The notes under the pieces: model-generated
Database searches by the model: none
Told to the model about the DNA's origin: nothing
The model's input: only the letters and a program-made list of their open reading frames with translations
Part shown: positions 36,322-47,357 of the stretch, piece after piece
How positions within the stretch are numbered: position 1 is the first letter of the stretch
Layout of the letters: each line of letters starts with the position of its first letter
DNA from: Pseudomonas brassicacearum
GTDB lineage: Bacteria > Pseudomonadota > Gammaproteobacteria > Pseudomonadales > Pseudomonadaceae
Reading direction: 5' to 3'
NCBI RefSeq assembly: GCF_009601685.2
Contig: NZ_CP045701.2
Coordinates: 4,340,001-4,404,000 of the forward strand
Length of the DNA: 64,000 bases
Program-made: the position numbers and the translations under genes

Positions 36322-36594
36322 TCAGCCCCACCGCATCACTGCCAACAGCCACACCAAGGACAACGCGAACGCTATCCAGATGCTCCAGTCGGTAGCACCG
36401 ATCACCAGCATATGCAGGTAGGCGCTACCGAGAAGACCGATAAACAACCGATCGCCCCGGGTCGTGGCAATCGGCAGGAAACCGCGCCGAGGGATGCTCG
36501 GCGAACGCAGTTCCCACGTGGTCATGCCTGCCAGCAGCAAGGCAATGACCCCAAAGAATGCCGCCGTGGGGGCGGTCCAGTTCATCCATTCCAT
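36322..36594 (-). CDS. glpU: DUF2160 membrane protein (GlpU-like)
   Basis: A 90-residue inner-membrane protein with three hydrophobic segments (about 8-27, 45-62 and 67-85) and the DUF2160 hallmark ERRGFLPIATTRGDRLFIGLLG-like region (here SIPRRGFLPIATTRGDRLF). GAGGAG six bases before ATG 36594 fixes the start. It sits between the permease and binding-protein genes and is thought to be an accessory component of this transporter class; its precise role is unknown. Confidence 0.85.
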   Translation of the reverse strand: MEWMNWTAPTAAFFGVIALLLAGMTTWELRSPSIPRRGFLPIATTRGDRLFIGLLGSAYLHMLVIGATDWSIWIAFALSLVWLLAVMRWG

Positions 36595-36604
36595 CATCGA
36601 CTCC

Positions 36605-37405
<801 letters not shown>

Positions 37406-37415
37406 CGTGCGGGCC

Positions 37416-38278
37416 TCAACGGTTGGCGTCGGAGTGCGTCATGGCGGTATAGAACAGCCAGGACACCAACAGAATGATCAGGAAGTACACCAGGGAAAAC
37501 GCCGCCGCCGGGCCCAGGTCGAATTGGCCGATGGCCATCTGCGTCAGGGTCTGGCTGAGGAACGTGGTGGCGTTGCCCGGCCCGCCGCCAGTGAGTACGA
37601 ACGGCTCGGTGTAGATCATGAAACTGTCCATGAAGCGCAGCATCACGGCGATCAGCAGCACGCTCTTCATCTTCGGCAGCTGGATGTGCCGGAACACCGC
37701 CCAGTTGGAGGCCCGGTCGATCCGCGCGGCCTGGTAGTACACGTCGGGAATCGCCCGCAGCCCCGAATAGCACAGCAGTGCCACCAATGAAGTCCAGTGC
37801 CAGACGTCCATCACCAGCACGGTGACCCAGGCGTCGCCGGTGTTGGCCGCATAGTTATAGTTGATGCCCAGGCCGTTGAGGGTCGCGCCCAGCAAGCCGA
37901 TGTCGGCACGGCCGAAAATCTGCCAGATGGTGCCCACCACGTTCCACGGGATCAGCAGCGGGATCGCCAGGATGATCAACACCAGGGACGACCATTTGCC
38001 CTTGGTCGGCATGGTCAGGGCGATGGCGATGCCCAGGGGGATTTCAATCAGCAGCACGCACGCCGAGTAGATGAACTGGCGCAGCAACGAATCGTGCAAC
38101 CGTGGATCGAGCAGCACCTGCTTGTACCATTCGGCGCCGACGAAGTAGCGGCTGGACTGGTCGAAGATGTCCTGCACCGAATAGTTGACCACGGTCATCA
38201 TCGGGATCACGGCGCTGAACGCCACCAGCAGGAACACCGGCAACACCAGCCACCAGGCCTTGTTGTTCTGCACCTTGT

Positions 38279-38282
<4 letters not shown>
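37416..38282 (-). CDS. glpP: ABC importer permease, MalF/UgpA-like (GlpP-like)
   Basis: A 288-residue inner-membrane permease with six predicted helices and an EAA-type loop around YSGLRAIPDVYYQAARIDRAS (about residues 170-190). It forms the transmembrane dimer with the MalG-like partner encoded next. The start overlaps the end of the second ATPase gene by ATGA. Confidence 0.9.
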
Positions 38283-39387
<1,105 letters not shown>

Positions 39388-39388
<1 letters not shown>

Positions 39389-40482
39389 CAGGCAACCCTC
39401 GCGATACGCTGCCCTGGGGCTTGGACCAGCTTGCCCTGGGCGTCGAAGACAAACAGTTTATGGGTCGGAATGTAGATGCGGATCGGCGCGTCCACGTCGT
39501 ACTCATGCACCCCAGGCAAGTGCAGCACCAGCAGGAAATGTTCGTTGCGCACGTGCAGGAACGTCTCCGAGCCACTGATCTCGGCCACCTCGACGGTCAC
39601 CGCCAGTTCGAGGTCGTCGTCGTTGCTCGGCACCAGGGAAATATGGCTGGGGCGCACGCCGAAACGGAACTCACCCTCGCCCACCGGGCGCAGGTCGACG
39701 TTCAGCGGGAAGTGCACGAAATTGGCGAAGCTCACCTCATTGCCTGCGATGCGTCCGGGCATGAGGTTGATCGGTGGTTCGGAGAACAATTCGGCGGCCA
39801 GCACGGTTTGCGGCTGGTGATACACCGAGGACGATTTGCCGCTCTGGATCACCCGGCCCTCATGCAGGATCGTGGTGGTGCCGCCCAGGGCCAACGCCTC
39901 GTTGGGCTCGGTGGTGGCGTAGACGGCGATGGTGTGGCGGGCCTGGAACAGTTCGCGCATTTCCTGGCGAAGCTCTTCACGCAGCTTGTAGTCCAGGTTC
40001 ACCAGCGGCTCGTCGAACAGGATCAACTCAGCATCCTTGACCAAGGCCCGGGCCATGGCGGTGCGCTGCTGCTGGCCACCGGACAACTCCAGCGGATGAC
40101 GCTTGAGGAATTTTTCGATCCGCAACATTTTTGCGGTTTCCAGGACTTTGCCCTGGATGACCTCTTCGGACACACCGGCCTGGCGCAACGGCGAGGCGAT
40201 GTTTTCGAAAACGGTCATGGTCGGGTAATTGATGAACTGTTGATAGACCATCGACACATTGCGCAGCCGCACCGGGCGGTGGGTGACGTCGACGCCGTTC
40301 ATCAGGATGCGGCCGCTGTCGGGCTTGTCCAGACCGGCCATCAGGCGCATGAGGCTGGTCTTGCCAGACAGTGTGCGGCCCAACAGGACGTTGAACGATC
40401 CAGGTTCGAAACTCAGATTGGCATCGTCGATCCAGGTCTGGCCTTCGACGGTGCGACAGATGTGCTCAAGCGTTAATGACAT
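39388..40482 (-). CDS. glpS: ABC importer ATP-binding protein (GlpS-like)
   Basis: A 364-residue MalK-type ATPase with a canonical LSGGQQQRTAMARAL signature and Walker B LILFDEPLVNLD. Its Walker A reads GRTLSGKTS, missing one Gly of the consensus but retaining Lys. The H-loop position reads YATTEPNEA, where MalK has THDQxEA, so His is replaced. Each ATPase of the pair thus lacks a different catalytic element, consistent with complementary heterodimer sites. First gene of the operon, downstream of a sigma-54-type promoter. Confidence 0.88.
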
Positions 40483-40526
40483 GGCTCGGCCTTTTTATTA
40501 TTGGAGTCAAGCGACCCGAGTTAGAA

Positions 40527-40543
40527 AGCGAAAGCCGTGCCAG
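40527..40543 (-). promoter_or_regulatory. Sigma-54 (-24/-12) promoter for the glp-type operon
   Basis: On the minus strand 40543-40527 reads CTGGCACGGCTTTCGCT. The GG and GC dinucleotides are separated by exactly ten bases, and TGGCACG matches the -24 consensus; the -12 box is TCGC instead of TTGC. It lies about 45 bases before the glpS start and faces a divergent sigma-54 activator gene. Confidence 0.75.
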
Positions 40544-40606
40544 AAACCACAAACCCTTGATCAGCTTTAAATTTCCTTTCACCCGTAGGAAAAATACGTT
40601 CGTTGA

Positions 40607-40676
40607 TGAACACAAGTGAACAATCGAAAATGAACAATTGAACAGCAAGCGGGTTGACAATGAACAATTTTGAACA
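40607..40676. promoter_or_regulatory. Cluster of six TGAACA repeats, candidate enhancer sites
   Basis: TGAACA occurs at 40607, 40617, 40631, 40639, 40661 and 40671, all in the same orientation and partly at helical spacing. The cluster lies about 65-150 bases upstream of the sigma-54 promoter, where an AcoR-like activator would bind. The rest of 40483-40905 holds the promoter and a REP doublet. Confidence 0.5.
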
Positions 40677-40714
40677 ACACTGAAAGAATGTTTTCGGCTA
40701 GCCCGGCTGCGATT

Positions 40715-40807
40715 CTGTGGGAGCGGGCTTGCTCGCGAAGACGGTGTGTCAGCCGGCACAAATATCGACTGTCACGACGCTTTCGCGAGCAAGCCCGCTC
40801 CCACAAG
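40715..40807. repeat. REP doublet (inverted pair)
   Basis: CTGTGGGAGCGGGCTTGCTC and the inverted GAGCAAGCCCGCTCCCACA arms are separated by about 40 bases, between the TGAACA cluster and the regulator start. Confidence 0.85.
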
Positions 40808-40905
40808 GGATTTGTGTATGAAGTGGTATTCAGGCTTGCCCCTGCACAAGGACTCTGTGCGAGACTTGCCACAACAATAAAAACAGCTCCAGCGAGAGTG
40901 CCCCC

Positions 40906-42756
40906 ATGGCCGCACCTGCTCCAGCCTTGTCCCACGAGGCCATCATCCAGGCCTCCTGGTCCCGTTGCCGCGCCTTCGGCCTGAGCCATCAAAGCGTGCC
41001 TGCCTTCGACCAGTTGCCCGCCCAAGGCATCGCCCAGTTGCTGGAGAGCCAGCATTCATTGGTGCAGACCACCCACCAGGAAGTCTTGCCGTATTACGAA
41101 AACATCCTGAGCAACTCCAACTGCCTGATCATGCTGGCCGACAACCAGGGCCAAGTGCTGACCTCCTGGGGCACCCAGCGTTTCATCGAGCCGAAACTGG
41201 CCCATGGCTTCAGCGCCGGGGCGAGCTGGATGGAGCGCTGCACCGGCACCAACGCCATCGGCACCGCGCTGGCCTGCGAACAGGCGGTACACATCGAGCA
41301 CGATGAACACTTTCTCAAGGCCAATCGCTTCATGACCGGCTCCGCCGCGCCGATCTTCGATACCGAGCGCAAGGTCATCGCCGTGCTGGACGTCTCCAGC
41401 GACAGCTACCTGCCGCCGTCCCACACCCTGGGCATGGTCAAGATGATGAGCCAGACCGTGGAAAACCGGCTGATCCTCAACCTGTTCCGCGGTGAACACT
41501 TCCAACTGACCTTCAACACCGGCTTGAACAACCTCGACAGCCAATGGGCCGGGCTGCTGATCTTCGATGAGAGCGGCCAGGTCCTGTCCGCCAACCGCCG
41601 GGCCGACAACCTGCTGGGCCTGAGCCTGTCGCGGGTCAGCATCGAAAGCCTGTTCAAGGTCTCGCTGCTGGACCTGCTGAACCAACCCGACGGCCTGCCG
41701 TTCGCCCTGCAAGCATCCGGTAGCAATCGTTTCCAGTGCTTGCTCAGGCGTCCGAGCCAGGTGTCGATCAAGGCGCGGGTCTTCACCGAGCCTGCGCCCA
41801 CGCTTGCCTCAGCACCTGCCGCCCATGTCATCAGCCTCAACACCCTGCACTTCGGTGACAGCCGCGTAGAGAAAGCCGTGCGCCAGGCCGAGCGCTTGCT
41901 GGAGAAGGACATTCCACTGCTGATCCATGGCGAGACCGGCGTCGGCAAGGAAGTCTTCGTCAAAGCCCTGCACCAGGCCAGTTCGCGCTGCAAGCAGCCG
42001 TGCATTGCCGTGAACTGTGCAGCGATCCCCGCCGAGTTGGTGGAATCGGAATTGTTCGGTTATGAAAAAGGCGCCTTCACCGGTGCCAATCAAAAGGGCA
42101 GCATCGGCCTGATCCGCAAGGCCGACCGCGGCACGCTGTTTCTCGACGAGATCGGCGACATGCCCCTGCCGACCCAGGCCCGGCTGCTGCGAGTCTTGCA
42201 GGAACGTTGCGTACAACCGGTGGGCAGCGCCGAGCTGTTCCCGGTGGACATCCGCATCATCTCCGCTACCAACCGCTCGCTGCGCGAACAGGTGCAACTG
42301 GGGCGGTTTCGCGAAGACTTGTACTACCGCATCGGCGGCCTGACCCTGGAACTGCCACCGCTGCGCGAACGCAGCGACAAGCAGGCCCTGTTCAAACGCC
42401 TCTGGGAACACCACCGCGAACCGACCCAATGGGCCGGCCTGAGCCGTGAGGTACTGGATCTGTTCGAACGCCATCCCTGGCCGGGCAACCTGCGCCAGGT
42501 CAGCAGCGTGCTGCAAGTGGCCCTGGCAATGGCCGAAGAACAACCGATCCGCCCGGAACACCTGCCCGACGACTTCTTTGTCGACCTTGAAATGGAACCG
42601 GTGCAGACGCCTGAGCCGCTGACGGTGGACCTGAACGATGCCGAGGACCTGAACCGTCAGTTGCAGGCAGTGGGCGGGAATATTTCACACCTGGCGCGAC
42701 GGCTGGGGGTCAGCCGCAATACCTTGTACAAACGCCTGCGGCAAGTTGAAAACTGA
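40906..42756 (+). CDS. Sigma-54-dependent activator, AcoR-like (GAF-AAA-Fis)
   Basis: A 616-residue enhancer-binding protein. An N-terminal GAF-type sensor region (about 55-200) and a PAS-like segment (about 210-290) precede the AAA+ domain with Walker A GETGVGKE (about 344), the sigma-54 contact loop GAFTGA (about 390) and Walker B GTLFLDEIGD. A Fis-type helix-turn-helix ends the protein (LARRLGVSRNTLYKRL). The layout matches AcoR-like regulators of alcohol and polyol catabolism. It is divergent from the glp-type importer, whose promoter has a -24/-12 element, so it is the probable regulator of that operon. Confidence 0.9.
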   Translation: MAAPAPALSHEAIIQASWSRCRAFGLSHQSVPAFDQLPAQGIAQLLESQHSLVQTTHQEVLPYYENILSNSNCLIMLADNQGQVLTSWGTQRFIEPKLAHGFSAGASWMERCTGTNAIGTALACEQAVHIEHDEHFLKANRFMTGSAAPIFDTERKVIAVLDVSSDSYLPPSHTLGMVKMMSQTVENRLILNLFRGEHFQLTFNTGLNNLDSQWAGLLIFDESGQVLSANRRADNLLGLSLSRVSIESLFKVSLLDLLNQPDGLPFALQASGSNRFQCLLRRPSQVSIKARVFTEPAPTLASAPAAHVISLNTLHFGDSRVEKAVRQAERLLEKDIPLLIHGETGVGKEVFVKALHQASSRCKQPCIAVNCAAIPAELVESELFGYEKGAFTGANQKGSIGLIRKADRGTLFLDEIGDMPLPTQARLLRVLQERCVQPVGSAELFPVDIRIISATNRSLREQVQLGRFREDLYYRIGGLTLELPPLRERSDKQALFKRLWEHHREPTQWAGLSREVLDLFERHPWPGNLRQVSSVLQVALAMAEEQPIRPEHLPDDFFVDLEMEPVQTPEPLTVDLNDAEDLNRQLQAVGGNISHLARRLGVSRNTLYKRLRQVEN

Positions 42757-42762
42757 TACGAA

Positions 42763-42840
42763 ACCTGTGGGAGTGGGCTTGCTCGCGAGGCGGACTTGCG
42801 GCCGGCCTGGCTCTCCCGGTCCTACACCGCTCCCACAGGT
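42763..42840. repeat. Degenerate REP doublet
   Basis: ACCTGTGGGAGTGGGCTTGC at the left pairs with CCGCTCCCACAGGT at the right; the inner parts have diverged. It lies just after the sigma-54 activator gene and may help terminate transcription. Confidence 0.65.
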
Positions 42841-42870
42841 GTATTGCTTAACTGATTGCATTACTCCGAC

Positions 42871-43383
42871 TTAGTCGAACGCACCATTGAGCACTTCATA
42901 GATGATGCCAGTGGCAATCGCCACCAGGATCAGGTCCGTACCGACCTGTTGCCACTCATAACCGTCATAGTGCGGCAACCGCCCCAGCAGTCGCCCATCG
43001 AGCTTTTTGGCGATACCGGGTGGCAACGGCTTGCCTCGTGCAAGATTTTTCTGGATGCCTGGCGGCAACGCCGGGCCGGGGCTCCAGTAATCGCGATATC
43101 CGCCAATCACACCCAGGATGCCGCTGCGGTCGAGGCTCGGGCCGTTATGCCAATCGCCGCCGCCGCCACCTTGGTTGCCTTTGCCGCCCTGGTTACCCTT
43201 GTTACCGGGATTTCCTTGACCGCCCTTGTTGCCCTGCCCGCCTTTGCCTCCTTGCCCTTGACCGGGACCTTGATCGAATTGAGCATTCCCCTTGCCGTTG
43301 CCAGGGTCCGCGACAACAATGCCAGGGCCCGCCGCCAAGGCGAAACAGGTAACTGCAGCAATCAATGAGCGCGATTTGAACAT
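42871..43383 (-). CDS. CigR/RcnB-like secreted glycine-rich protein
   Basis: A 170-residue protein with a signal peptide (cleavage near GIVVADP, about residue 26), then a low-complexity Gly/Gln/Asn/Lys region (about 29-77, repeats of the GGQGNKG and GNQGGKG type), and a C-terminal domain with ALPPGIQKNLARGKPLPPGIAKKL and a hydrophobic end. This architecture matches the CigR family, whose Salmonella member is an anti-virulence regulator, and the related RcnB fold. The PPG-x-K repeats are the family hallmark. Its function in Pseudomonas is unknown. Confidence 0.8.
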   Translation of the reverse strand: MFKSRSLIAAVTCFALAAGPGIVVADPGNGKGNAQFDQGPGQGQGGKGGQGNKGGQGNPGNKGNQGGKGNQGGGGGDWHNGPSLDRSGILGVIGGYRDYWSPGPALPPGIQKNLARGKPLPPGIAKKLDGRLLGRLPHYDGYEWQQVGTDLILVAIATGIIYEVLNGAFD

Positions 43384-43510
43384 GGCAGTTCTCTCAAAAA
43401 AGGGATGTCCCCTGTAAAGATATAGAGACTAACGGTGATATTAGTTCCATATCACGCTGTGCGTCGTTGCCAGACAGGAAGAGACATTCAATCCGCAATC
43501 AAGGAGCTCC

Positions 43511-44722
43511 ATGCGCAAGGATTACCTGGCCTTTTTCATTTCGATGTTCCTCTCCCGGTTGGCCGACCAGATTTTGCTGTTCATCGTCCCGCTGATTGTT
43601 TTCCAGACCACCAACAGCGTCGCCTGGGCAGGCCTGGCCTTCTTCGTCGAATCCTTGCCACGCTATCTGGCGTTCCCCATCTGCGGCGCGCTGTGCGACA
43701 AGTTCCCGCCGATTCGCATCCTGCACATCAGCCAGGTCTATCGCGCCGTCGCCTGCGGCGTGGCGGTCATGCTTTACACAATCGTTGGCGGGATCTACTG
43801 GATCGTCGCCCTTTCAGCCTTGTGCGGCGTACTGACCACCCAAGGCATCATGGCCCGCGAAGTGGTGATGCCTTACATCTTCAAGCACTACACCTACACC
43901 AAGACCCTGTCCTACTCGCAAATCGCCGACCAGACCGGCCTGGTACTGGGCCCGCTGATCGCCGCGCTGCTGCTTGAGGTGTGGGCGTGGCACTGGGTGG
44001 TGCTGGCGACTGCCGGGCTGTTCCTGCTGGCGGACCTGGCAATGCTGTATTGGCAGCGCATCAGTTCGGTCACCCTGGAAACCTTCGAGCAACATCACGA
44101 CCTCTGGCTAAACCCGCTACGCATTGCCTTCGGCCACATTTGCAACCTGGCGGAACTGAAAAAAATCATCGGCCTGGCGGTGGGCGTCAACCTGATCATC
44201 GGCGTCACCCTCGCCACCTCAGCGGCCATGGTCATCGGCCATTACGGCGCCGGCAAGGATGACTACGCAGGCTTACAGGTCGCCGGTGCCGTGACCACCA
44301 TCCTCATCCTGTTCTTCCTGGCCCGGGTGACCTTGCCCTTGAAACTGCTGGGCGCCCTCTCCTACACGCTGATTTCCGTCGGCGCCTTCATCACCGCGCT
44401 CAGCCCGAACATAGGGGGCTACGTGGTCGGTTTCTTGCTGATTGTCGGTTTCGACAAAATGTTCAACGTCTACTTCCGCACCCTCCGCCAACAGGTCATT
44501 CCGCCTCAGGACTTCGGCAAGACCGTCGGCGTCATTACGCTGCTCAACAACCTGTCGCAACCGCTGGCGGGGCTGCTGGTCGCGGTACTCGCCGCGCCTG
44601 TCGGAACCCAACGGGTGATTTTGCTATTGGCGCTGGTCACCAGCCTGATCGGTATAGCAATGGTGGCGCTGCATAAAAACGCGCCCCCCGTGCCCGCTGC
44701 CTGTGGCGCAGAGGCTGACTGA
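43511..44722 (+). CDS. Major facilitator superfamily transporter
   Basis: A 403-residue membrane transporter with about twelve helices. The N-terminal region (DYLAFFISMFLSRLADQILLF) and ESLPRYLAFPICGALCDKF (loop 2-3 position) fit the MFS drug/metabolite efflux type (MFS_3, enterobactin-exporter-like). It is preceded by AAGGAG about six bases before the ATG. No regulator or biosynthetic partner lies beside it, so the substrate is unknown. Confidence 0.82.
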   Translation: MRKDYLAFFISMFLSRLADQILLFIVPLIVFQTTNSVAWAGLAFFVESLPRYLAFPICGALCDKFPPIRILHISQVYRAVACGVAVMLYTIVGGIYWIVALSALCGVLTTQGIMAREVVMPYIFKHYTYTKTLSYSQIADQTGLVLGPLIAALLLEVWAWHWVVLATAGLFLLADLAMLYWQRISSVTLETFEQHHDLWLNPLRIAFGHICNLAELKKIIGLAVGVNLIIGVTLATSAAMVIGHYGAGKDDYAGLQVAGAVTTILILFFLARVTLPLKLLGALSYTLISVGAFITALSPNIGGYVVGFLLIVGFDKMFNVYFRTLRQQVIPPQDFGKTVGVITLLNNLSQPLAGLLVAVLAAPVGTQRVILLLALVTSLIGIAMVALHKNAPPVPAACGAEAD

Positions 44723-44768
44723 TCGTCGTGAGCCGGATACAGAGGGAGGGGTTTGTATTATCAGTGAC

Positions 44769-44966
44769 TTATTGTTGAGGCATGGTTGCAACGTTACCGG
44801 CGCTGAACGTCTTTCCGGGCGCTCTGGACAGCCAGTCCCGCCATTCGTCGCCCGTTAAACGTAGCGTCCGATAGACGGCCACGTCTGGCTTAGGGTTTGC
44901 ACGGGCCTGTGTTAGCAGCCAAGAACGACGTAATTCTGACGCGGCGGCAAATTTATCAATGCTTAG
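44769..44966 (-). pseudogene. C-terminal remnant of an ADP-ribosyltransferase-like toxin gene
   Basis: A 65-codon frame open from a TGA at 44967-44969 to the TAA at 44769 on the minus strand, with no start codon. It encodes ...PKPDVAVYRTLRLTGDEW RDWLSRAPGKTFSAG..., in which VYRTLRL and the W-x2-W-L pattern resemble the first strand region of ADP-ribosyltransferase-fold toxins. The match is by eye and short. Because it lacks any start, it is best read as a leftover of a larger gene. Confidence 0.4.
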
Positions 44967-44986
44967 TCAGCCAATGGAGATGTACC

Positions 44987-45190
44987 GTGTCAACTCTCAA
45001 CGAAATCGCAGCGAACCACGCGAGAATGGCAAAGGCAAAGGAAGAAGAGTCGATACGGCTGAGTGCGCTTCAAGGCCAAGTCGTGGGAAGTTTCGAAATT
45101 GCGCCTCTGGAGACGAAAAAGCAGATGCCGCTGCATTTCATGGCTGGGGTTCAGGATCACTCGTTTGGGGAGGCGACCCTGAGCTTTTGA
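44987..45190 (+). CDS. Small hypothetical protein (67 aa)
   Basis: A 67-residue protein starting at GTG 44987 with GGAG eight bases upstream. It has a charged helical N-terminal half (MSTLNEIAANHARMAKAKEEE) and a C-terminal half ending in GEATLSF. No signal or membrane segment. It is flanked by a toxin-like remnant and a CheD-like protein gene, so a role as part of a toxin, immunity or effector cassette is possible but unsupported. The region 45191-45392 after it contains no gene I can support. Confidence 0.45.
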   Translation: MSTLNEIAANHARMAKAKEEESIRLSALQGQVVGSFEIAPLETKKQMPLHFMAGVQDHSFGEATLSF

Positions 45191-45392
45191 CCCGGAGGTT
45201 GGCTGGAACTCATCGCCTCAGCAATCACATCGGTTTCGTGAGCACACCATTGAGTGCGCCGACAATCGCGTTTTCATGTATTGGAGCGAGCGTCCTGATG
45301 AAGCCATGTTGATGCCCTCCTCCATGAGGGCGTCGATGAGTGACCGGGCCGCAGTAATGGGTATAAATAAAGGGAGAGAGGCTGATCAGGCG

Positions 45393-45896
45393 CTAAAAGT
45401 TACGGTAGGGAATGTCTTTGCCGACCTGCCCCCAACCGTCAGGCATGATTGTTTCGTCCGGGTAGGGGGTAAGAATTGGCAGGCCTCTTGACGCAGTGAA
45501 GGTAAAACAAAGGCTTGCGTGGATCGGTTCATAATCAAACACCTGTGCGATCAGCCTGATTAGTTGAAAGCGCCGATCATCCATCAGCGGATAACCTTGA
45601 CGGTTCTTCTTGCCCGTTGAGGCAGCAGTATTGAACCAAACGGCACCAAGGCCAATCATGAATTGATTGGCCTTGGTCTCACCGACGAACCACTTATGAA
45701 AATTTCGCAGCGATCCTTCATTCCATGGGTCGCCTTCGCCATTCGCACAAAAAAGCGTGTTGTAATGCGCCATGGCCATTCTGCCGTTACCCGTATTGAA
45801 CCCAGCAACGGCAATACAATTTCCCAGTCCCGCAGTCCCCACTAATCCATTGAGAGAAACGACGTTAGACAACTTGTCAAAGCCGGCAGCATCCAT
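45393..45896 (-). CDS. Stand-alone CheD-like deamidase-fold protein
   Basis: A 167-residue protein not attached to any chemotaxis genes. Its N-terminal region GTAGLGNCIAVAGFNTGNGR MAMAHYNT aligns with the CheD active site (TLGSC...GGMAH): Thr21, Cys27 and His44 fall at the spacing, and even the numbering, of the Thermotoga CheD catalytic triad. The same Cys-His glutamine-deamidase fold is used by toxins such as CNF1 and Burkholderia BLF1. GGAGG nine bases before the ATG indicates it is translated. Whether it is a deamidase effector, toxin or housekeeping enzyme is unknown; the C-terminal half is not recognised. Confidence 0.6.
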   Translation of the reverse strand: MDAAGFDKLSNVVSLNGLVGTAGLGNCIAVAGFNTGNGRMAMAHYNTLFCANGEGDPWNEGSLRNFHKWFVGETKANQFMIGLGAVWFNTAASTGKKNRQGYPLMDDRRFQLIRLIAQVFDYEPIHASLCFTFTASRGLPILTPYPDETIMPDGWGQVGKDIPYRNF

Positions 45897-46104
45897 TGCT
45901 CACATCCTCCATGGTTTAAGCAAGCAGCATAGTCAATGCTGGTAAAAAAGAAGAAATGGGAACAAGAAAAGCAGGGAAAGGGGCCATTTCCCGAATCTAT
46001 TCCAAGTTAAAGCAGACACCTATAGCGCCGTCTTCCGTAGAAGCATTCAGTGCAGCGGACTGCTTGAAACCCATCGCCCGCTTGTGGGCGGGCGACTCGG
46101 CCTT

Positions 46105-46413
46105 TCAGAACTGCCTGGCTAAAGCCGCTGCCAGTATGCCGGCCGCAATCGCCGGTAGCGGCTTTTTAAGTATCAACATGACAATGGCCGTGCTCAGCAG
46201 CGCCAGGCGCGCGCCGTTATCACCCTTAACGGCCAGCGGAGCCAGCACCGCCACCAACACCGAGCCCGACATGGCCGTGATGAACTGCTGCACCCGATAG
46301 TTGATCGGCACGAACGACATCACGAAAACACCGCCCCACCGAGTCGCCAATGTCACGACGGCCATGATCAATATGACGATCAACGTGCCGTAGCCCGCCG
46401 TTTCGATATTCAT
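46105..46413 (-). CDS. azlD: AzlD branched-chain amino acid exporter subunit
   Basis: A 102-residue membrane protein with three or four helices, the small subunit of the AzlCD/YgaZH branched-chain amino acid exporter. Family features are TLATRWGGVFVMSF and PINYRVQQFITAM near residues 22-50. Its ATG at 46413 overlaps the azlC stop (ATGA); a longer in-frame start at 46431 is less likely. Confidence 0.85.
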   Translation of the reverse strand: MNIETAGYGTLIVILIMAVVTLATRWGGVFVMSFVPINYRVQQFITAMSGSVLVAVLAPLAVKGDNGARLALLSTAIVMLILKKPLPAIAAGILAAALARQF

Positions 46414-47120
46414 TGTTTTTTCTCCATCCACAGCGCGCCCAGGATGCCCCCCGCCAAAGCGCCGACCACGACATGACTGTTCGCCGGCAAGTACCAGTAG
46501 GCCAACAGCGATGAGCAGGCCGCCACGGTCCAGATGATGAACATGCGCAGGTTTTTCTTCCCGCCCACGACCATCGCCAACAAGAAACAGCCCATCACCA
46601 TATCGAGCCCGAAACTGACCGGGTTCTCAATGGCGCTGCCAAAATGAAGGCCCAGCCAACTGCCCAGGATCCAAGTGACCCAGAGCGCAATGCCACCGCC
46701 GAATAAAATCCCGAGTCCCGGCTTGCCCCGACTGAGCGCCTGCATCGCCATGGCCCAGTTGGCGTCCGAAACAACCAGCATGACACCGTAGCGTTTGGCA
46801 ACGGGTAACTCCCGCAGCCACGGATACAATGTCGCGCCCATCAACAAGTGCCGGGCGTTGATGGCGAAGACAGTGATCATCAGCGGAACGACCGGCACTT
46901 GCTGTCCCCATAGATCGAGCGCGGCAAATTGAGAAGCGCCGGCAAAGACCAGCGTGCTCATGAGCACGGCTGATGTATCACTCAAGCCCGTTTGCGCAGC
47001 GGCCAGGCCGAAAGCCACTCCGAACACGACGACGAAAAGAGAGATGGGGATCAGCTGTTTGAAACCGTCGTAAATGTGATTCAACGTCAGCGCGTGCAGG
47101 TGGGGTTCAACATTCGACAA
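46410..47120 (-). CDS. azlC: AzlC branched-chain amino acid exporter subunit
   Basis: A 236-residue membrane protein with about five helices, the large subunit of an AzlCD-type exporter for valine, leucine and related amino acids. LVFAGASQFAALDLWG and FAINARHLLMGATLYPWL are the family signature regions. It is cotranscribed with azlD. There is no adjacent Lrp-type regulator. Confidence 0.88.
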   Translation of the reverse strand: MSNVEPHLHALTLNHIYDGFKQLIPISLFVVVFGVAFGLAAAQTGLSDTSAVLMSTLVFAGASQFAALDLWGQQVPVVPLMITVFAINARHLLMGATLYPWLRELPVAKRYGVMLVVSDANWAMAMQALSRGKPGLGILFGGGIALWVTWILGSWLGLHFGSAIENPVSFGLDMVMGCFLLAMVVGGKKNLRMFIIWTVAACSSLLAYWYLPANSHVVVGALAGGILGALWMEKKQ

Positions 47121-47357
47121 AACAGGACCTCTTCTGGATATCTGCGGTGCAAAAACCGAGAGTATGGGGCTGAATCTGCCTGTCGAAAACTGTTTGGCGG
47201 GTCAATGGGCAACTCAACCCGCCGAGCCTTAGAGAGTTTTGGGGTTGCGGGCCAGAGAAGTCATTAATCCCCAGTTCGCGTTGCCCTGGCCCCGATAAAC
47301 CGAACCGTGGAACGTATCGAATTCTTTATTGAGTTTCTTAACTGCGCCTGCGGTGGA

